From: Typha latifolia
Lineage: Eukaryota > Streptophyta > Magnoliopsida > Poales > Typhaceae
DNA: 64,000 nucleotides
Direction: 5' to 3'
Assembly (NCBI GenBank): GCA_019914945.1
Contig: CM034105.1
Coordinates: forward strand, 3,782,001-3,846,000
The notes under the pieces are model-generated. The model searched no databases and was not told the DNA's origin. It saw only the letters and a program-made list of their open reading frames with translations. This document shows, in pieces, positions 12,579 to 24,992 of this stretch. A program made the translations under genes and the position numbers. The number at the start of each line of letters is the position of its first letter. Within the stretch, counting starts at the first letter, position 1.

Positions 12579-15500
12579 GGAATTAAGTATTCTTTCTCTT
12601 TTCATGCTTTCAGATGAAGCTACTCAGTTGTAATTGCATCAGATTGTCGCTTCTTTTAGCTTTTCTGATCCCTGTATAGGAAGCTGAGTCGGTAGCGGGA
12701 TTGTTGCATTCTAAGGAAGCGGATGCTCAGTTGATTATTGTATCATATGCACCCAACCATTTGGAAATTTACAAAAAACTATGATATAAACTTGCTTTCC
12801 TTGAAAAGAACAGCATAGATGAATATTCTTCCACCTGTTTTTTGATTTTTTTTATCACATGCTGTTAGGTTGGTGGCAATGGATGAAAAACCTGCCCTTG
12901 ATGTTTGGCTGTCAACAGAAAAGAAAGAGCTTCCACTACGACTGTCACCATTACTTAATTCTACAAGCTGCCCTATATGCAGACATGATCTGTTTTACTA
13001 TAATTTCTTTGCTATTTCAGAAGCAGAAGAAGAACCCTTCTGATTCAAAAGAGAAAAAAATTCCTCAATATCTACTTGGCACTAGTCCAATGTTCTTGAT
13101 TCTGTCCTCCAGCCTTGAAGGGAATGTGGTTAATTTTGACACCCACTCTTGTTGATCCTTAGAAGGTTCTTTCTAGCCAGTCTAATATCAAATATCTTCA
13201 TAAATTTATTCTTCCTCATTGAACCTTGATGAAATCCAATGAGACATTGGCCCCTGCCAGCTCTGCAACCATCACCAAACCCATAATAACAAACAAAATG
13301 GGGGAACATCTTAGCTGCAATGAATCATATACTTATATAGATTTGTACCATATGTGGTAGGATAATAAAGTTGGAGCCAGGTCCTACAAAATTTTATGGG
13401 CCCTGTTAGAGGTTCCAAAAATGAGATGGCTTTGTGGAGAGGCATCTGTTGTCCTGAAGTAAATGTCTTGTGAACTTGGATGTTCCTTTCCATCATCTGT
13501 TGTCATTTTAACTTTTTATGATTAAGGTTGGTGTAGTTATCTTGATTAATATTTGCATGTGGTTTATTTTTATAATATTGGATAATTTTAATATCAACTC
13601 AGTGTGCTGGATTCCAATACAAATCCAACTTGGGACAGCTGGGAATACCTTCCAAATGCTAGCTTCCATTATTGTCAGTTTCATTGTTAATTTAAATCCT
13701 AAATGTTTCATGGCAACACTCAATCATTGTTCCTAACAACTTTACCAATGGAGATATAAACTATGCTGGAATGGTGAGCTATGCACCACCAAACATTATT
13801 CTTAGCTAACCTAAGTTTGAGAAGAGAGAACTTATAAAAGTAAACATGGATTTGGTCAGGATTATGTTTAATTTAGATGGATGGCCAAGTTGCACATTAC
13901 ATTGTAAACTTTTGAATTGGATTTATTTTTTGCTATCAAGTCATGCAACAACCTAGATATTCCTTTGTACCTTTAGTGGTAGTTTATAAGGTTTGTTGAA
14001 CAAGTATTGAACAGAATGGCCACCAATTTGAGAAGCATGATAGATATTTAGGCAAATTACATTTTATCCTTGTGCTTTGGCCTGATTATATCTTACACCC
14101 CCCTGTATTTCAAATTTAAATACTTAGCACCTTTTGTGGTCTACACCAATTTACAAATATCAGAGACAAAACTACTCCTACAATAAGTAACACTAACATT
14201 TCTTTTTGCTATAATCAAGTTGCTAAATAACCAAAATTATTCTTATCATCAACATCAAATTAGACAGTATTTAATTTCTATGAGGATAATTATGTTCTTT
14301 CACATCCTCGTTACCGGTTGACTAAGGAATTAAAACTTGATTTGCACCACATAGGAGTAATAATATACGAAGATAAGTTAAAATCGAACCAAACCACGTA
14401 GGAGTAAACGATAACTAATTCACCATAGATATTTATCATGTTTAGCTTCTTTTACAACAAAAAAAAAAGTCCTTTTCAGACAAAGTGTATAGAAGAAGAA
14501 AATCTTGCATGCTAAGAAAAATTCTTTTTTTTTTTTTTTCAGAAGAAGCTCATATGAAGCACAATTCAGACATAAAAAAACATACAAACAGAAAAGAGTG
14601 TAGCAGGAGAATCAAAAATATTCAGCACATGGCATCTCAGGAGTGGCATGCCTCAATGAATTATTACTAGGATAGGGAACATGACATGTAATTTTTGGAC
14701 CCATCTCTTTAATCCTGAGTTGCCAAACCTGGTTGGCCTTTCTATGATTAAGACATGAGTTTGGCATTACATTTCCATCTCTCTTCAGTAGACTTCTTCA
14801 TTCTGATACATTTTGGCTATGGTATCTGTGATTATTCACCTCAGCAAGGATGAAATGGAGCTATCCAAAACTTGAGTCAGAGAGGTTAAAATAAACAAGT
14901 GCAGTAAAAATATATTTCTTAGTTCACTAGAAACTTTATTTCTATTCTTTAAAGAGTGTTTGATTACTAGAAAGTTAAAAAAAAAAATAGTGATTCTGAA
15001 AAAAAAAAAAATTCTCTACTTTCGATGTTTGGTTGTAAAAAAAATGACTTCCTTAAAATAGTTTCACTTTTTTACTTTGACTCCTTTTCTTGAGATAATA
15101 TAGTCATTTTACTTAAGTCAATCACTTAGCCAAACATATTTTTAATAGAACTATCATTCTAATTATTTATCCTACTCGCTATAGAGAGCCACTAATTTTA
15201 GAGATAAGTATGTCTACCTCCCATAGATTAGTGTCAATTTCACATAAATTCTGTCATTTTTAGTGACACTTAGATACCCTAAACTATATAAAAAACCTCT
15301 TAAATGTCTCTTCCATTGATTATCCATTTGAATTTTTTTAGCTAAAAAAATCGCGTGACTAATTTTAAAAACATTGATAATCATTTTATTCTTAGTTAAA
15401 TAAAATTAGAGAGAAATTGAGGATTAAACGATCAAATAATATATTTTACGTAAAGTATAGAAAATGTTGAGGAGTAAAAATGCTACAATAAACTGGACAA

Positions 15501-16039
15501 TAGTATAAGAAATTAAGCTGTAATAATCTCTTAATTTTATAGCGATAAACTAGAGCCTATGCATATGCATGACAAAATTTTAACAATATTTATTGCTCAA
15601 TGGTCGAGTTTTACAAACTTATTAATACATTAGGGTTGACATATATGTAATATTTGTTAAATATTTAAGAAATTGCTAGCTCATAGGACTCTTGGTAAAT
15701 AAAAAATAATAATATTTACCATAAAATACTGCTATAATTTGGGAAATGAAATAGGGAAGAGGACTCCTACAGCTATTCCAAAGTTATATATATATATTAG
15801 ATTAGGGAGCCAAATTTAGTCATTTCCCTGTAGAGCTTTCATCTGGAGGAATTCAAGGATTGCATCTTTAATGCTCTAATTATCTAGTAAAGAATCAGAT
15901 CACCAAATTGGATCTTTTTATCCAATTCCATAAAAGTAATGTCCAAAATTTGTTAAACCAAATCCAATCCAATCCCATTTCAACCCAACATGCATCCAAA
16001 TTTGATAAGAACAAAGTCAAATAAATTATTGGAATTATG
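12579..16039. other. Intergenic spacer
   Basis: The hydrolase 3' UTR is followed by AT-rich spacer. Short open frames around 12860-13155 and 13508-13736 show no recognisable protein. About 14048-14170 resembles the terminal sequence of small plant DNA elements (GGCAAATTACATTTTATCC and the lines after it), but no matching second end was found, so no element is called. Homopolymer A runs occur near 14460, 14980 and 15000. Confidence 0.5.
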
Positions 16040-16710
16040 GTGTTTAATTAGGGGTGTAAATGAGCCGCTTGATCGAGCCTGGCTCTAATCAAGCTTGGAT
16101 TGAAATTAATTTTGAACTTGTCTTTGTGATCAAGCTTGAATTAAAATAATTTCAATTCGAGCTAATTTCGAGCTTAAATGAGCTTAAATGAGACGCTCAA
16201 TTAGCAATTTCAAGCCTTATTAATTTCAAACTATTTTTGAGCCTGAGCAAGCTTGAATTAACTTAGGCTTGAATTAAGCTTGAAATAAAACATAATTCAA
16301 CTATAAAGATATAAATATTACCAAAATATAAATTACAAGCAATATGGGTTAGAAAACTATAATTAATCAAAATATAAATTACAAGTTATAAAGATAATTG
16401 TGTCAAAAAACTATAAGCAACCAAAATATAAATTACAAACAATAAAGATAATTATGTCAGAAAATAATGGCTGAAATTTTGAATGGGTGAAAGAGTTTTG
16501 ATCTGATGATTCATATTAGTTTAATATTACTAATATATATATATATTCAAGTCTTATCGAGCCGACTCGATCGAGCTGGCTCAGGATTAAGCTTGGCTCG
16601 AATTTAATTTCGAGCCTAGTTTTAACGATCAAGCTCGGCTCAACCTATTTTTGAGCGGAGCTTGATCGAGCATTATCGGCTTGATTATTTTGACAGCCCC
16701 GTGTTTAATT
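16040..16710. mobile_element. Non-autonomous inverted-repeat DNA element (copy 1) with 10-bp target duplication
   Basis: The element spans 16050-16700 and is flanked by a perfect 10-bp direct repeat, GTGTTTAATT, at 16040-16049 and 16701-16710. It begins AGGGGTGTAAATGAGCCG and ends GACAGCCCC; the reverse complement of the end (GGGGCTGTCAAAAT) is an imperfect match to the start. Both subterminal regions carry many AGCTTGATCGAGC-like motifs in opposite orientation. The AT-rich core has a roughly 54-bp unit (AAAATATAAATTACA at 16323, 16369 and 16423) and a short TA run. There is no coding capacity. A 9-11 bp duplication fits the Mutator-like superfamily better than hAT (8 bp) or PIF/Tc1 (2-3 bp); that assignment is inference. 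A related copy lies at 46634-47331. Confidence 0.8.
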
Positions 16711-17547
16711 GGGTCCAATGCCAACTTTATCCTACCCCACCCATCTATCTATTCCACTCTTGCAAAGTTATCAGCTCGAATAGCTCCAATATAACATGAC
16801 AAGCATTATTATTCCACCATCCCTAAGTAAGTGAAATATTATTTAATAGTATCAAGCATGAAGCCACGTCCATTTACTAACCCAAGTCCAGCAAACTAGG
16901 ATTAATAAATTTATTATCTTTTTAGCTTTTAGGATTAATAAAAGATTAATACTCTTTTGTGTCTCAATTTTGCATGATCCACGTCCATTCATTTTTTTTT
17001 AAAATTATTTGCGGTTGTACACTGTTTTTAGTGATAATTATATTTAGACCCTTTTTTATGGCATATTTATTCTTATAACTATGCAAAATCTTTGAAATAT
17101 CCTTTTGTGATATTTGTTAGCGATCAGTTTTAGGTGCCTAGAAAATAGGAACAATATTTGCCCTTATTTTAAAAAAGAAAAGGGAAAAAGAGAAAAATAA
17201 AATAAAACGATCTAATATAAAATGAATGATAAATTAAGGGATCTAAATGTAATTGACCCATTTTTAGTTTAATGTGGCAGAATAATATCGTATGGTTGAG
17301 AGAGAGAGGAGATTCTGCCACGGTAAATTCAGGAAAAAGAAGGGGATAAATGGAAAATAACAAAGCACACAGATTACAGAAGGATCGAAATAGAAATTTC
17401 CTGACATATTAATAACAAAAGTTACAAGACTCGTTTTGCAAATTTCCTCTCTATCTCCTGGTTATCTCAAATGGGCCCCTCGTTGAGCAAAACGAAGCTG
17501 GCTATGCCACCCTGCCAGCTCCTCTCTCTCTCCCCCCCCCTTTTTAA

Positions 17548-17607
<60 letters not shown>

Positions 17608-17738
17608 TCCTCTGCTCACCATTTCTTGCTTCCAAACCCTAACCCCTTCTCGTTCTCTCTCTAAAATTCTATTCTTCTTCTTCTTCTTCTTCTTAGTCTT
17701 GTTACAAGATTCCTTCTCTCTTTAGAATTCTCAACACC
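16711..17738. other. Spacer and patellin promoter/5' UTR
   Basis: AT-rich spacer. The stretch 16990-17270 contains phrases such as GGGATCTAAATGTAATTGACC that often mark ends of small plant DNA elements, but no boundaries could be fixed. The last 250 bases before the patellin ATG form a strongly pyrimidine-rich leader on the coding strand, including a CT microsatellite at about 17551-17606 and TTC repeats near 17675-17695. Confidence 0.55.
17551..17606. repeat. CT microsatellite in the patellin leader
   Basis: An almost pure (CT)n run about 50 bases long lies about 130-190 bases before the patellin ATG, on the coding strand, preceded by a C9-10 run. GA/CT tracts near plant start sites are known binding sites of BASIC PENTACYSTEINE factors; a regulatory role here is inference. 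Confidence 0.9.
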
Positions 17739-20140
17739 ATGGCCGAGGAAACGAAGCCCACGTCGTCCGAAGAGGTCGTCGTAGCCGAGGCGGTCGCGCC
17801 ACCACCGGAAGAGAAGTCGGTCACGGAGAGTCCGGCTCCGACTCCGGTGGAGGAGCCCGCGAAGGAAGAGGCGGCGGCGGCTGAGGAGGAGAAGAAGCTT
17901 GAGGCGGAGGTGGCGGCGGAGGAATCTGCCGTCGCCGGGGAAGACGCTGCGATACCGCAGTCCGTGTCGTTTAAGGAGGAGAGCAACCTTGTTTCCGACC
18001 TCGATGATCCCGAGAAGAAAGCCCTCGACGAGCTCAAGCAGCTCGTCCTCGCCGCCATCGCCAACAACGAGTTTGTCCCTCCGCCACCGCCGCCGCCGCC
18101 TCCTCCGGCCTCTGCTCCGGCGGAGGAAGAAGCCAAGCCCGAGGAACCCAAAAAGGAGGAGGCGGCTCCCAAACCGGCGGAATCCGAGGAACCCAAAAGC
18201 GAGGAGACCACAAAGCCGGCGGAGCCGGAAGAACCCAAGACCGAGAAGACCACCAAGGAGGTGCCTTTTGAGGAATCCGCGCCTACTCCGCCGCCTCCGG
18301 GGGAAGTGAAGGTCGTCGTGGTCGAGGTGGTCGTCCCCAAGAAGGAATCCGAGGAACCCAAGTCCGAGGAGCCTCCGAAGGCTGAGCCTTTGGAGGAGAA
18401 GGCCGTCGTGGTCGACGAGGACGGCGCCAAGACTGTCGAAGCCATCGAAGAAACCGTCATCGCTGTTTCCGCCTCCACTTCAACCGAGGCAGCACCAGAG
18501 GCGGAGACGACGGCACCACCTCCGCCTCCGGAGGAGGTCTTAATCTGGGGAATTCCACTCGTGGGCGACGAGAGGAGCGACACCATTCTGCTCAAATTCC
18601 TCCGCGCCCGCGACTTCAAGGTGAAGGACGCCATGGCCATGATCAAGAACGCCGTCATCTGGCGTAAGCAATTCGGGATCGACGCGCTCCTCGAGGAGGA
18701 TCTCGGCTTCCCGGAGATGGACAAGGTGGTGTTCACCCACGGCGTCGACCAGGAAGGCCACCCCGTGTGCTACAACGTCTACGGTGAGTTCCAAAACAAG
18801 GAGCTTTATGACAAGGCGTTTGGAGATGAGGAGAAGAGGCAGAGGTTTCTCAAGTGGCGGATTCAGTACTTAGAGAAGGGGATTAGGAGCCAATTGGACT
18901 TCTCCCCTGGTGGTGTCTCCTCCATGGTGCAGGTGACTGATCTCAAGAACTCGCCAAGTCTCGGCAAGCATCGGCAGGTCACAAAGCAGGCGCTTACGCT
19001 GCTGCAGGATAATTATCCCGAGTTCATCGCCAAGAAGGTATCAATTATAATTTTATGATTAATTCCTCCTCGTTCTGTTTCAATTGGGCTTTTCATGGAT
19101 GACAATTTTGCTGCTTGATGATATGCTTTCTTCCTTGTTGAATTATTTATCATCTGACAATTAACTTTTTGGTTGGGAATTTTATTGTTTTCAGGGGTGA
19201 TAATTTTTCTTTTCGTGGCTTTCTCGACCTCAATTAGCTCTCCTAGATGTTACCTTTACTTTAAACTTTGTCCCGCTCCTACTTTAAACTTTAGTCCGTT
19301 TCAGTTTACGTATTCTTATCACTCTTATTTGCTTTTGTAGTTAAATTAGTTGTCTGTATTGATGGTCAGTTGGTGATTTCTTAATTGGATCTTGGTAGGT
19401 GTTCATCAATGTCCCATGGTGGTACCTGGCTGTTAATAGGATGATGAGCACATTCTTGACTCAGAGGACCAAGAGCAAATTCGTTCTCGCCGGTCCATCC
19501 AAGTCCGCGGAGACCCTTTTCAAGTATGTAGTGATCTTTTCATCATTCGTCTCTTTAAAGAGTCATGCGACCACCCTTGATTCATATGCTCATCTTCTTT
19601 TCTCTCCTTTGTTTCATGAATAAGATACATAGCACCAGCGCAAGTTCCTGTTCAGTTTGGAGGTCTTGGCAAGGAGAATGACCCAGATTTCACCACCTCT
19701 GATGCAGTTACTGAAGTCACCATTAAGCCATCATCCAAGCAAAGCATTGATGTTTCTGTTACTGAGGTCAGTACTCTTATGCTATTAGTGTCCCACATCT
19801 GAAACCTTGGAACAATTTAAGTTTGATCATTTTAGAGGTTGTACTGATAAATTTGTGGATATGGATGGTATCTTGGTAGAACTCCACTCTTGTCTGGGAG
19901 CTCCGCGTTTTGGGTTGGGATGTGAGCTACGGCGCGGAGTTTGTGCCGAGCGCCGAGGACGGGTACACCGTGATCGTGCAGAAGGCAAGGAAGTTGGTCG
20001 CCACCGACGAGCCCGTGGTGAAGGCCACCTTCAAGGTCGGGGAGCCCGGAAAGGTGGTCCTCACCGTTGACAACCTCACCTCCAAGAAGAAGAAGCTCCT
20101 TTACAGAACCAAGGTTAAGAGCTCTACTGAATCTATTTGA
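17739..20140 (+). CDS. Patellin (SEC14/CRAL-TRIO plus GOLD phosphoinositide-binding protein)
   Basis: Four exons (17739-19037, 19399-19523, 19625-19766, 19880-20140) join to 608 residues. Residues 1 to about 265 are a low-complexity acidic region rich in Glu, Lys, Pro and Ala, with repeated EEPKSEE/EEPKTEK units and a run of ten prolines near residue 113. A CRAL-TRIO N-terminal helix region follows (DTILLKFLRARDFKV, about 275-290), then the SEC14 lipid-binding domain (about 345-510, including VFINVPWWYLAVN). The GOLD domain is in exon 4, from VWELRVLGWDV to the end. Patellins bind phosphoinositides and act at the plasma membrane and cell plate. Exon 1 is much more GC-rich than its surroundings, with strong G/C third positions, whereas the introns are AT-rich. 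The order of domains and size match plant patellins; which paralogue it is cannot be told from sequence alone. Confidence 0.94.
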
Positions 20141-23100
20141 GGAGGAGATAAAAGGAGGAAAAAGAGAAAGCAAGCTTTAAGGCACAATTTCTTTCTTTTG
20201 TGTTTGTTATTTAATGGGTTTGTTTGTTTTTGGCTAATTTATATTTGTTGGAGTAAACATAGTTGGTTTGTGAGATAGTTTGCAAGACCTGGTCTTTTTG
20301 AGGTGAGAATGTGGGGGTTTAAACATGAGTTTATTCTTTTTCTTCTCCCTCTGTATATTCTGCTATACATTGGACTCCATGGATTCTCTTATCAATGTTG
20401 TTTTGCATCTTTACCAATATTTTTTCCCTAGAAAAAAGCATCTTCCTCACTTGTTCTTATGCGCCACCTCCCTGTATCCTTGTCTGTCCTTGCTCTCCTG
20501 ATGCCTTCCAACACCATTTTTTTGTTTGTTGGTTGATTGAGCTCAATTTTTTCTCAGCTTCTTTCCCATTTCTAGTTCCAGGCCATGGCAACTTGGAGAT
20601 GGGAACATAGCAACCTGTAGATTTCCTAGCCACCTTTGTTTTGTTGGTTGTCATAAATGATGTCTGGCATAGAGAGTAGGGCAATGGAAAACTATGTTAG
20701 AGGTGGAGAGGACAAAGGAGGAAGACAAAGTCAGAGACACTGTCAGGGCTCTGACCACCCCCTCCCTCTTCCTGCAGATGAATCCTATGTTACTGATACT
20801 TAATGATGGACATAAACAAAGCGTGGGAATCCTCCTTTATTCCTATGATAACATCAGTCAGCCTCTTGCTCTGAGGCGTGATTGTGTGATTAATAAAACA
20901 AATGCCCTTTTGCATTACAACCCCCTCTCCCTCTCTCGCTCTAATTCTAGATTCGACTTCGGAATTAAATATATTAAAAGAAGAAGAAGAAGAAGAAGCA
21001 GAGAGATTAATTATAATAAAAGAAACCGACCATCTTTCTCTCTCTCTCTTTCTCTTCTCTTCTCTTCTGTCCAATGTATTGGTTGTAGCATTGATTCCAA
21101 ACAAACAACAGCGGTCGTTCTACAGTCAGGCCATGTGCACTTCAGTCTCAGCATTAAATATTGCAATCTCTACTTGCTTGGAAACTAACCATACCTTCCA
21201 ATTTCAATGCCAATGGTCGGTCTGCCACCCTGGTGCTTCTCATCTCTGTCCAAAGATTTGGCAGGAGGCCCATTCCCCTCCTCTCCTCATCATAACACAC
21301 ACACGCACACACACGCACTCTTGCATGCTTGAGTATTTCTTGGTCATAATAAACTTCTGGATCCAAGGCCTAAAGAGAGAGAAAGAAAGCAACAAAAAAA
21401 AAGATTAGCTCTTAACTTCATTGCTAAACATAATTAAGTTCAGAATTTGCAGAAGTAATATGTGCAGATTTTTTTTGTCATCAGTCATGTTCAAGAAGTA
21501 CTTCGCCACCCTTATGCCCATCAACCCACTTGACACCACATTTTCACATAATAGGACTGGGTTGGCAGAGAAAGAGAGATATGAGGTGGTGGTCTTATAA
21601 CAAGTGGATTTAAACAGGCTATGATATATTTTATTTCTTCTTTCTTTGTTAAATAAACTCTAGCATTAGCTAGGAAAAAAAGAAGAAGAAGCATTGTATT
21701 AATCAAGATAATGTCCTAGTGGAAAAGCATGTGTCATAAAGTTGATATCACCTAATTTTGACCTCACTTAGTCTGTAAACTCTAATCAATCAAAAATAAA
21801 CTTTTAATTAATTATTCTTCAGAGCTGTGTTCTTAGATTTTGGGAAACATGCTCCCAGTTTTGCTTTCTGAGTCAAAATACCCTGGTCAGCAGCCAGGTC
21901 ATGTCATCTTGGGGTCACAAAGTTTAAAGCTGAAAGCCTGCAGATGAGTAATTTCTCCCTTTGCTTTCTTGGTGGCAACTGGCAAGGCATTATTTGTCCT
22001 TTTTCACAAACCCCAGTTAGACTCTTCCTTCTTATCACTGCTGCTCATATAAAGCTGAGAAGAACAAGTAAACATTAGACAAATCAAATGGCTTCTCCTA
22101 TTAATGAACAGAATTTTGAGCAAGTCTGGCACATATCAGTTAGGAAAAAAATTGGTAGAAATGCTCAATTAGTTTTCAAGCCCACATCTTTAGGTGTACA
22201 TCTTGAGTAGTATAGTAGACTAGAGCTTAGAATTTGAGATCCAACTGGCAGATGTTAGAAAGAAAAGTGTGGCCCTACTCCTCCTTTTAGGTTGGCTCTC
22301 TTTCTCTATAACCAAGGTAGAATAAAACTCATATTTATTTATGCCAACCTCAGCCTTTCAACTCTTTTATTAAGAAAAAGAAAAGTAATACAACATTGAT
22401 AGAGAGTGATAGAGATGAATCATTGGCTTATGGAGGTTTATTAAGTCAGAAGAAGAACCATAATGATGGAATTATATGCTCTCCATGTGCCTAGTTTTTT
22501 TTTTTTCTCTCTCTCTAAGTGTTGATATTTTATGGCATGCATTCCCTTTTATGAGATCGAGCACTAGTAATGACATTCAGCAGTTATGATTAATCAGGCA
22601 GACTAAATAGAAATATAGAGCTTGTTAGAGAGTAGTTACTTCACTTGGAGAACATTTCCATGGTAGAAATTTCTCTTGCATAATAGATAACTCAATGCTA
22701 ATAAGGCTAATCCTTTTTTTCGTTTTTGACTTTTCAAAATTGTACTACATGATAGGAATCCCTCAAATCTATCCAATCCCCAAGTTTACTTAGCCCCCAG
22801 TCTCAATCCAAGAAATTATGGAGGTGACAAAATGGGAGAAAGGCGACAGATTTGACTTCTTACACTAGATAAACATTGCTGACTTGTGTGGATTAGTGAC
22901 TAAAGTCAACAAGATAGAATTATAGAAGCATCTAATCTAATAATCTCTTAAGTCGATAGAGATTACTGTATCAAACTTAAATATTCTAATGTCATATTAA
23001 ATTAATCACCAGTAAGTAATAGACCAATAATATATATCATACTTTTTTTAATGCGTTCCATTATGAGCCGTCCTTCGTACCATAAAAATTTAAACTCATT

Positions 23101-24992
23101 ACCTCCAGAAAATCTAATTCTGATACCATATTAGATGAACAGTTAGGTAATAAATCAACAATATATATCACTCCCTTTTAAGGTCTTAATCTTCATTATT
23201 TCAAATGAATAGAAGTAGGTGGAATATAATTAGAAGTAGATAAGAGGTAGTACTAATGTACTATGTTATATAAAATTGTAAGCATCATCATCAATGACTT
23301 CTAGGTTCTAATTCTATTCTTTGGGGTGGAGCACGCCCCTTGTTTCCTTTGGCTCTTAGTAAAGAGGAGTGTTTGGAAGTGGGCAAGTACAAAAGCCTCC
23401 CCTGGATTCACGCCTTGGTTTCTGAGATGCTCCTTCTAGATTGCTAACATCCATATTCCTCTGCTTTTGTCTACTTGGTAAGTTGTTGTTTTTTTTAGGA
23501 GAAACTCAAAGAGGTTGATAGAGATCGATCAACAAGTGAACAAAATTTATAGGCTTCACTTGTGTTCGCTTAATATTGTCTTTTTAATGGTCAATCCCGC
23601 TGCATCATGTTTGTCACTTAGGACTTAATACCTTGTTTCGTTTGTTGTGATGTCTTATTTATGAAATCAATTTGTATATCAAGCCGGACTCTATAAATGA
23701 TTGAATGAAATCATTGCTTATGCTCAAATACGGCATTGCTTAGCCTAATAGTCGAGTACTACCATCAATTTAAAAATTATTGTAAATATTTAATATATTT
23801 TTCACTAGAGCACTATATGTGTGTGGGTCAAATACTTTCATGAACGTTGAGATTAATATTGAGTGAATTTTTCACCAAAGTATTTATTATATGTGCACGC
23901 CTTATATCATTTATAGCTTATTTTTTTAGAAAAGTTGGCCCATTTATTCAACCTATTATTAAAGAATTCTATCCATTTTATTTAGCCTAATATTACAGTA
24001 AGGACTCTCGGTATATTAGAAGAAGAAAAAAAAAATCAATCTTAAGCGTAGTATAGCTTTATAACTGAAATATATAAAACTTTTGTCAAAGAAATGAAAA
24101 GAAGATAGCCTATTGGGCCACCATTGGAGGTACACACATATATATACTTCAAAGCCCAAGATAGACCCCATATAAGGCACTAAAGGGAAACCTCATCGGA
24201 CCAGCCTAAACTATGAAATTTGCATATGATCATATTTCATTTCTTTTAACGAGATTCAGCATGACAATTAAAGATGTGGGGAAAAAAATAAATCAAAAGA
24301 AATATCTACTGTTAAATTGGTTTGAATATATTTTTTGTAGTATAAATGCTTATAATATGAGAGATGGAAGGGTGTAGATTACTCCTGGAGAATGGGCAAT
24401 GGAGATATCCAGTATCAATGACTTTGATGCAAATAAATTGTGATGTGAATAACAGTTCATAATGTTACTGTATACTCATCCCTGGAAATCGTCTGAGTGC
24501 ATATATTATATAAATATATAATTCTGATACTAGTAGTACTTTTATTCAAGTCGCATTTGGAATATAAATGTGTAATCTGATAGAAAACCACTAGAACAGA
24601 AAGAAAAACTTACTTCCAAATTTGAAGATTTACACCTTGCTTGTCTGGGGAATATTATTTACAGCAGAAGATAGCTTTCAATGGAAAGCTGACATGAAAA
24701 GTTGGAACAAGTCACGTCGAGTTCTTTGTACTTAAAACAGCACGTTGTCAAGTTTGAATATCAAGTATCACACTATCTTCGGGCTCACTGATGGGCTGGT
24801 TTGGTTGAAGAGATGATAGCAAAGAATAAGCATGGCTTGCAGACTTGCAGCTTACTCATTTAAGAATTTGGATGCTGGAACAAATTCTGCATAAATCTTC
24901 ATTGTTCAACTGCACTGTACAATGAGTTTTGTTATTGCCATGAATGATGCTATTTCAGTAAGATCAGGAAAGCTGGTAGTGGCAATCACTCA
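20141..24992. other. Long intergenic spacer
   Basis: The patellin 3' UTR is followed by 4.8 kb in which no gene is supported. Short frames at 20694-21408 overlap simple repeats (AGA units about 20978-21000, CT runs about 21035-21065, AC runs about 21295-21320) and look like chance. A diverged direct repeat is at 22991-23170. I looked by eye for mature sequences of common conserved plant microRNAs and saw none. Confidence 0.5.
22991..23170. repeat. Direct repeat pair, about 132 bp apart
   Basis: The segment at 22991-23040 (CATATTAAATTAATCACC, then AGTAAGTAATAGACCAATAA, then TATATATCA) recurs in diverged form at 23123-23170 (CATATTAGATGAACAGTT, then AGGTAATAAATCAACAA, then TATATATCA). It is probably a relic of a transposable element; no family was assigned. 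Confidence 0.6.

Noticed and set aside
14048..14170. A small DNA element beginning GGCAAATTACATTTTATCC
   Set aside because: The start resembles known plant element ends, but I could not find a matching inverted end or target duplication.
17702..18736. A 344-codon open frame on the minus strand, opposite patellin exon 1
   Set aside because: It is the mirror of a GC-rich, Glu/Lys/Pro-coding exon; the translation is Ser/Ala/Gly low complexity with no domain, while the plus strand encodes a well-recognised protein.
20694..21408. Overlapping open frames of 164-168 codons downstream of patellin
   Set aside because: They consist largely of translated simple repeats and show no domain or consistent coding character.
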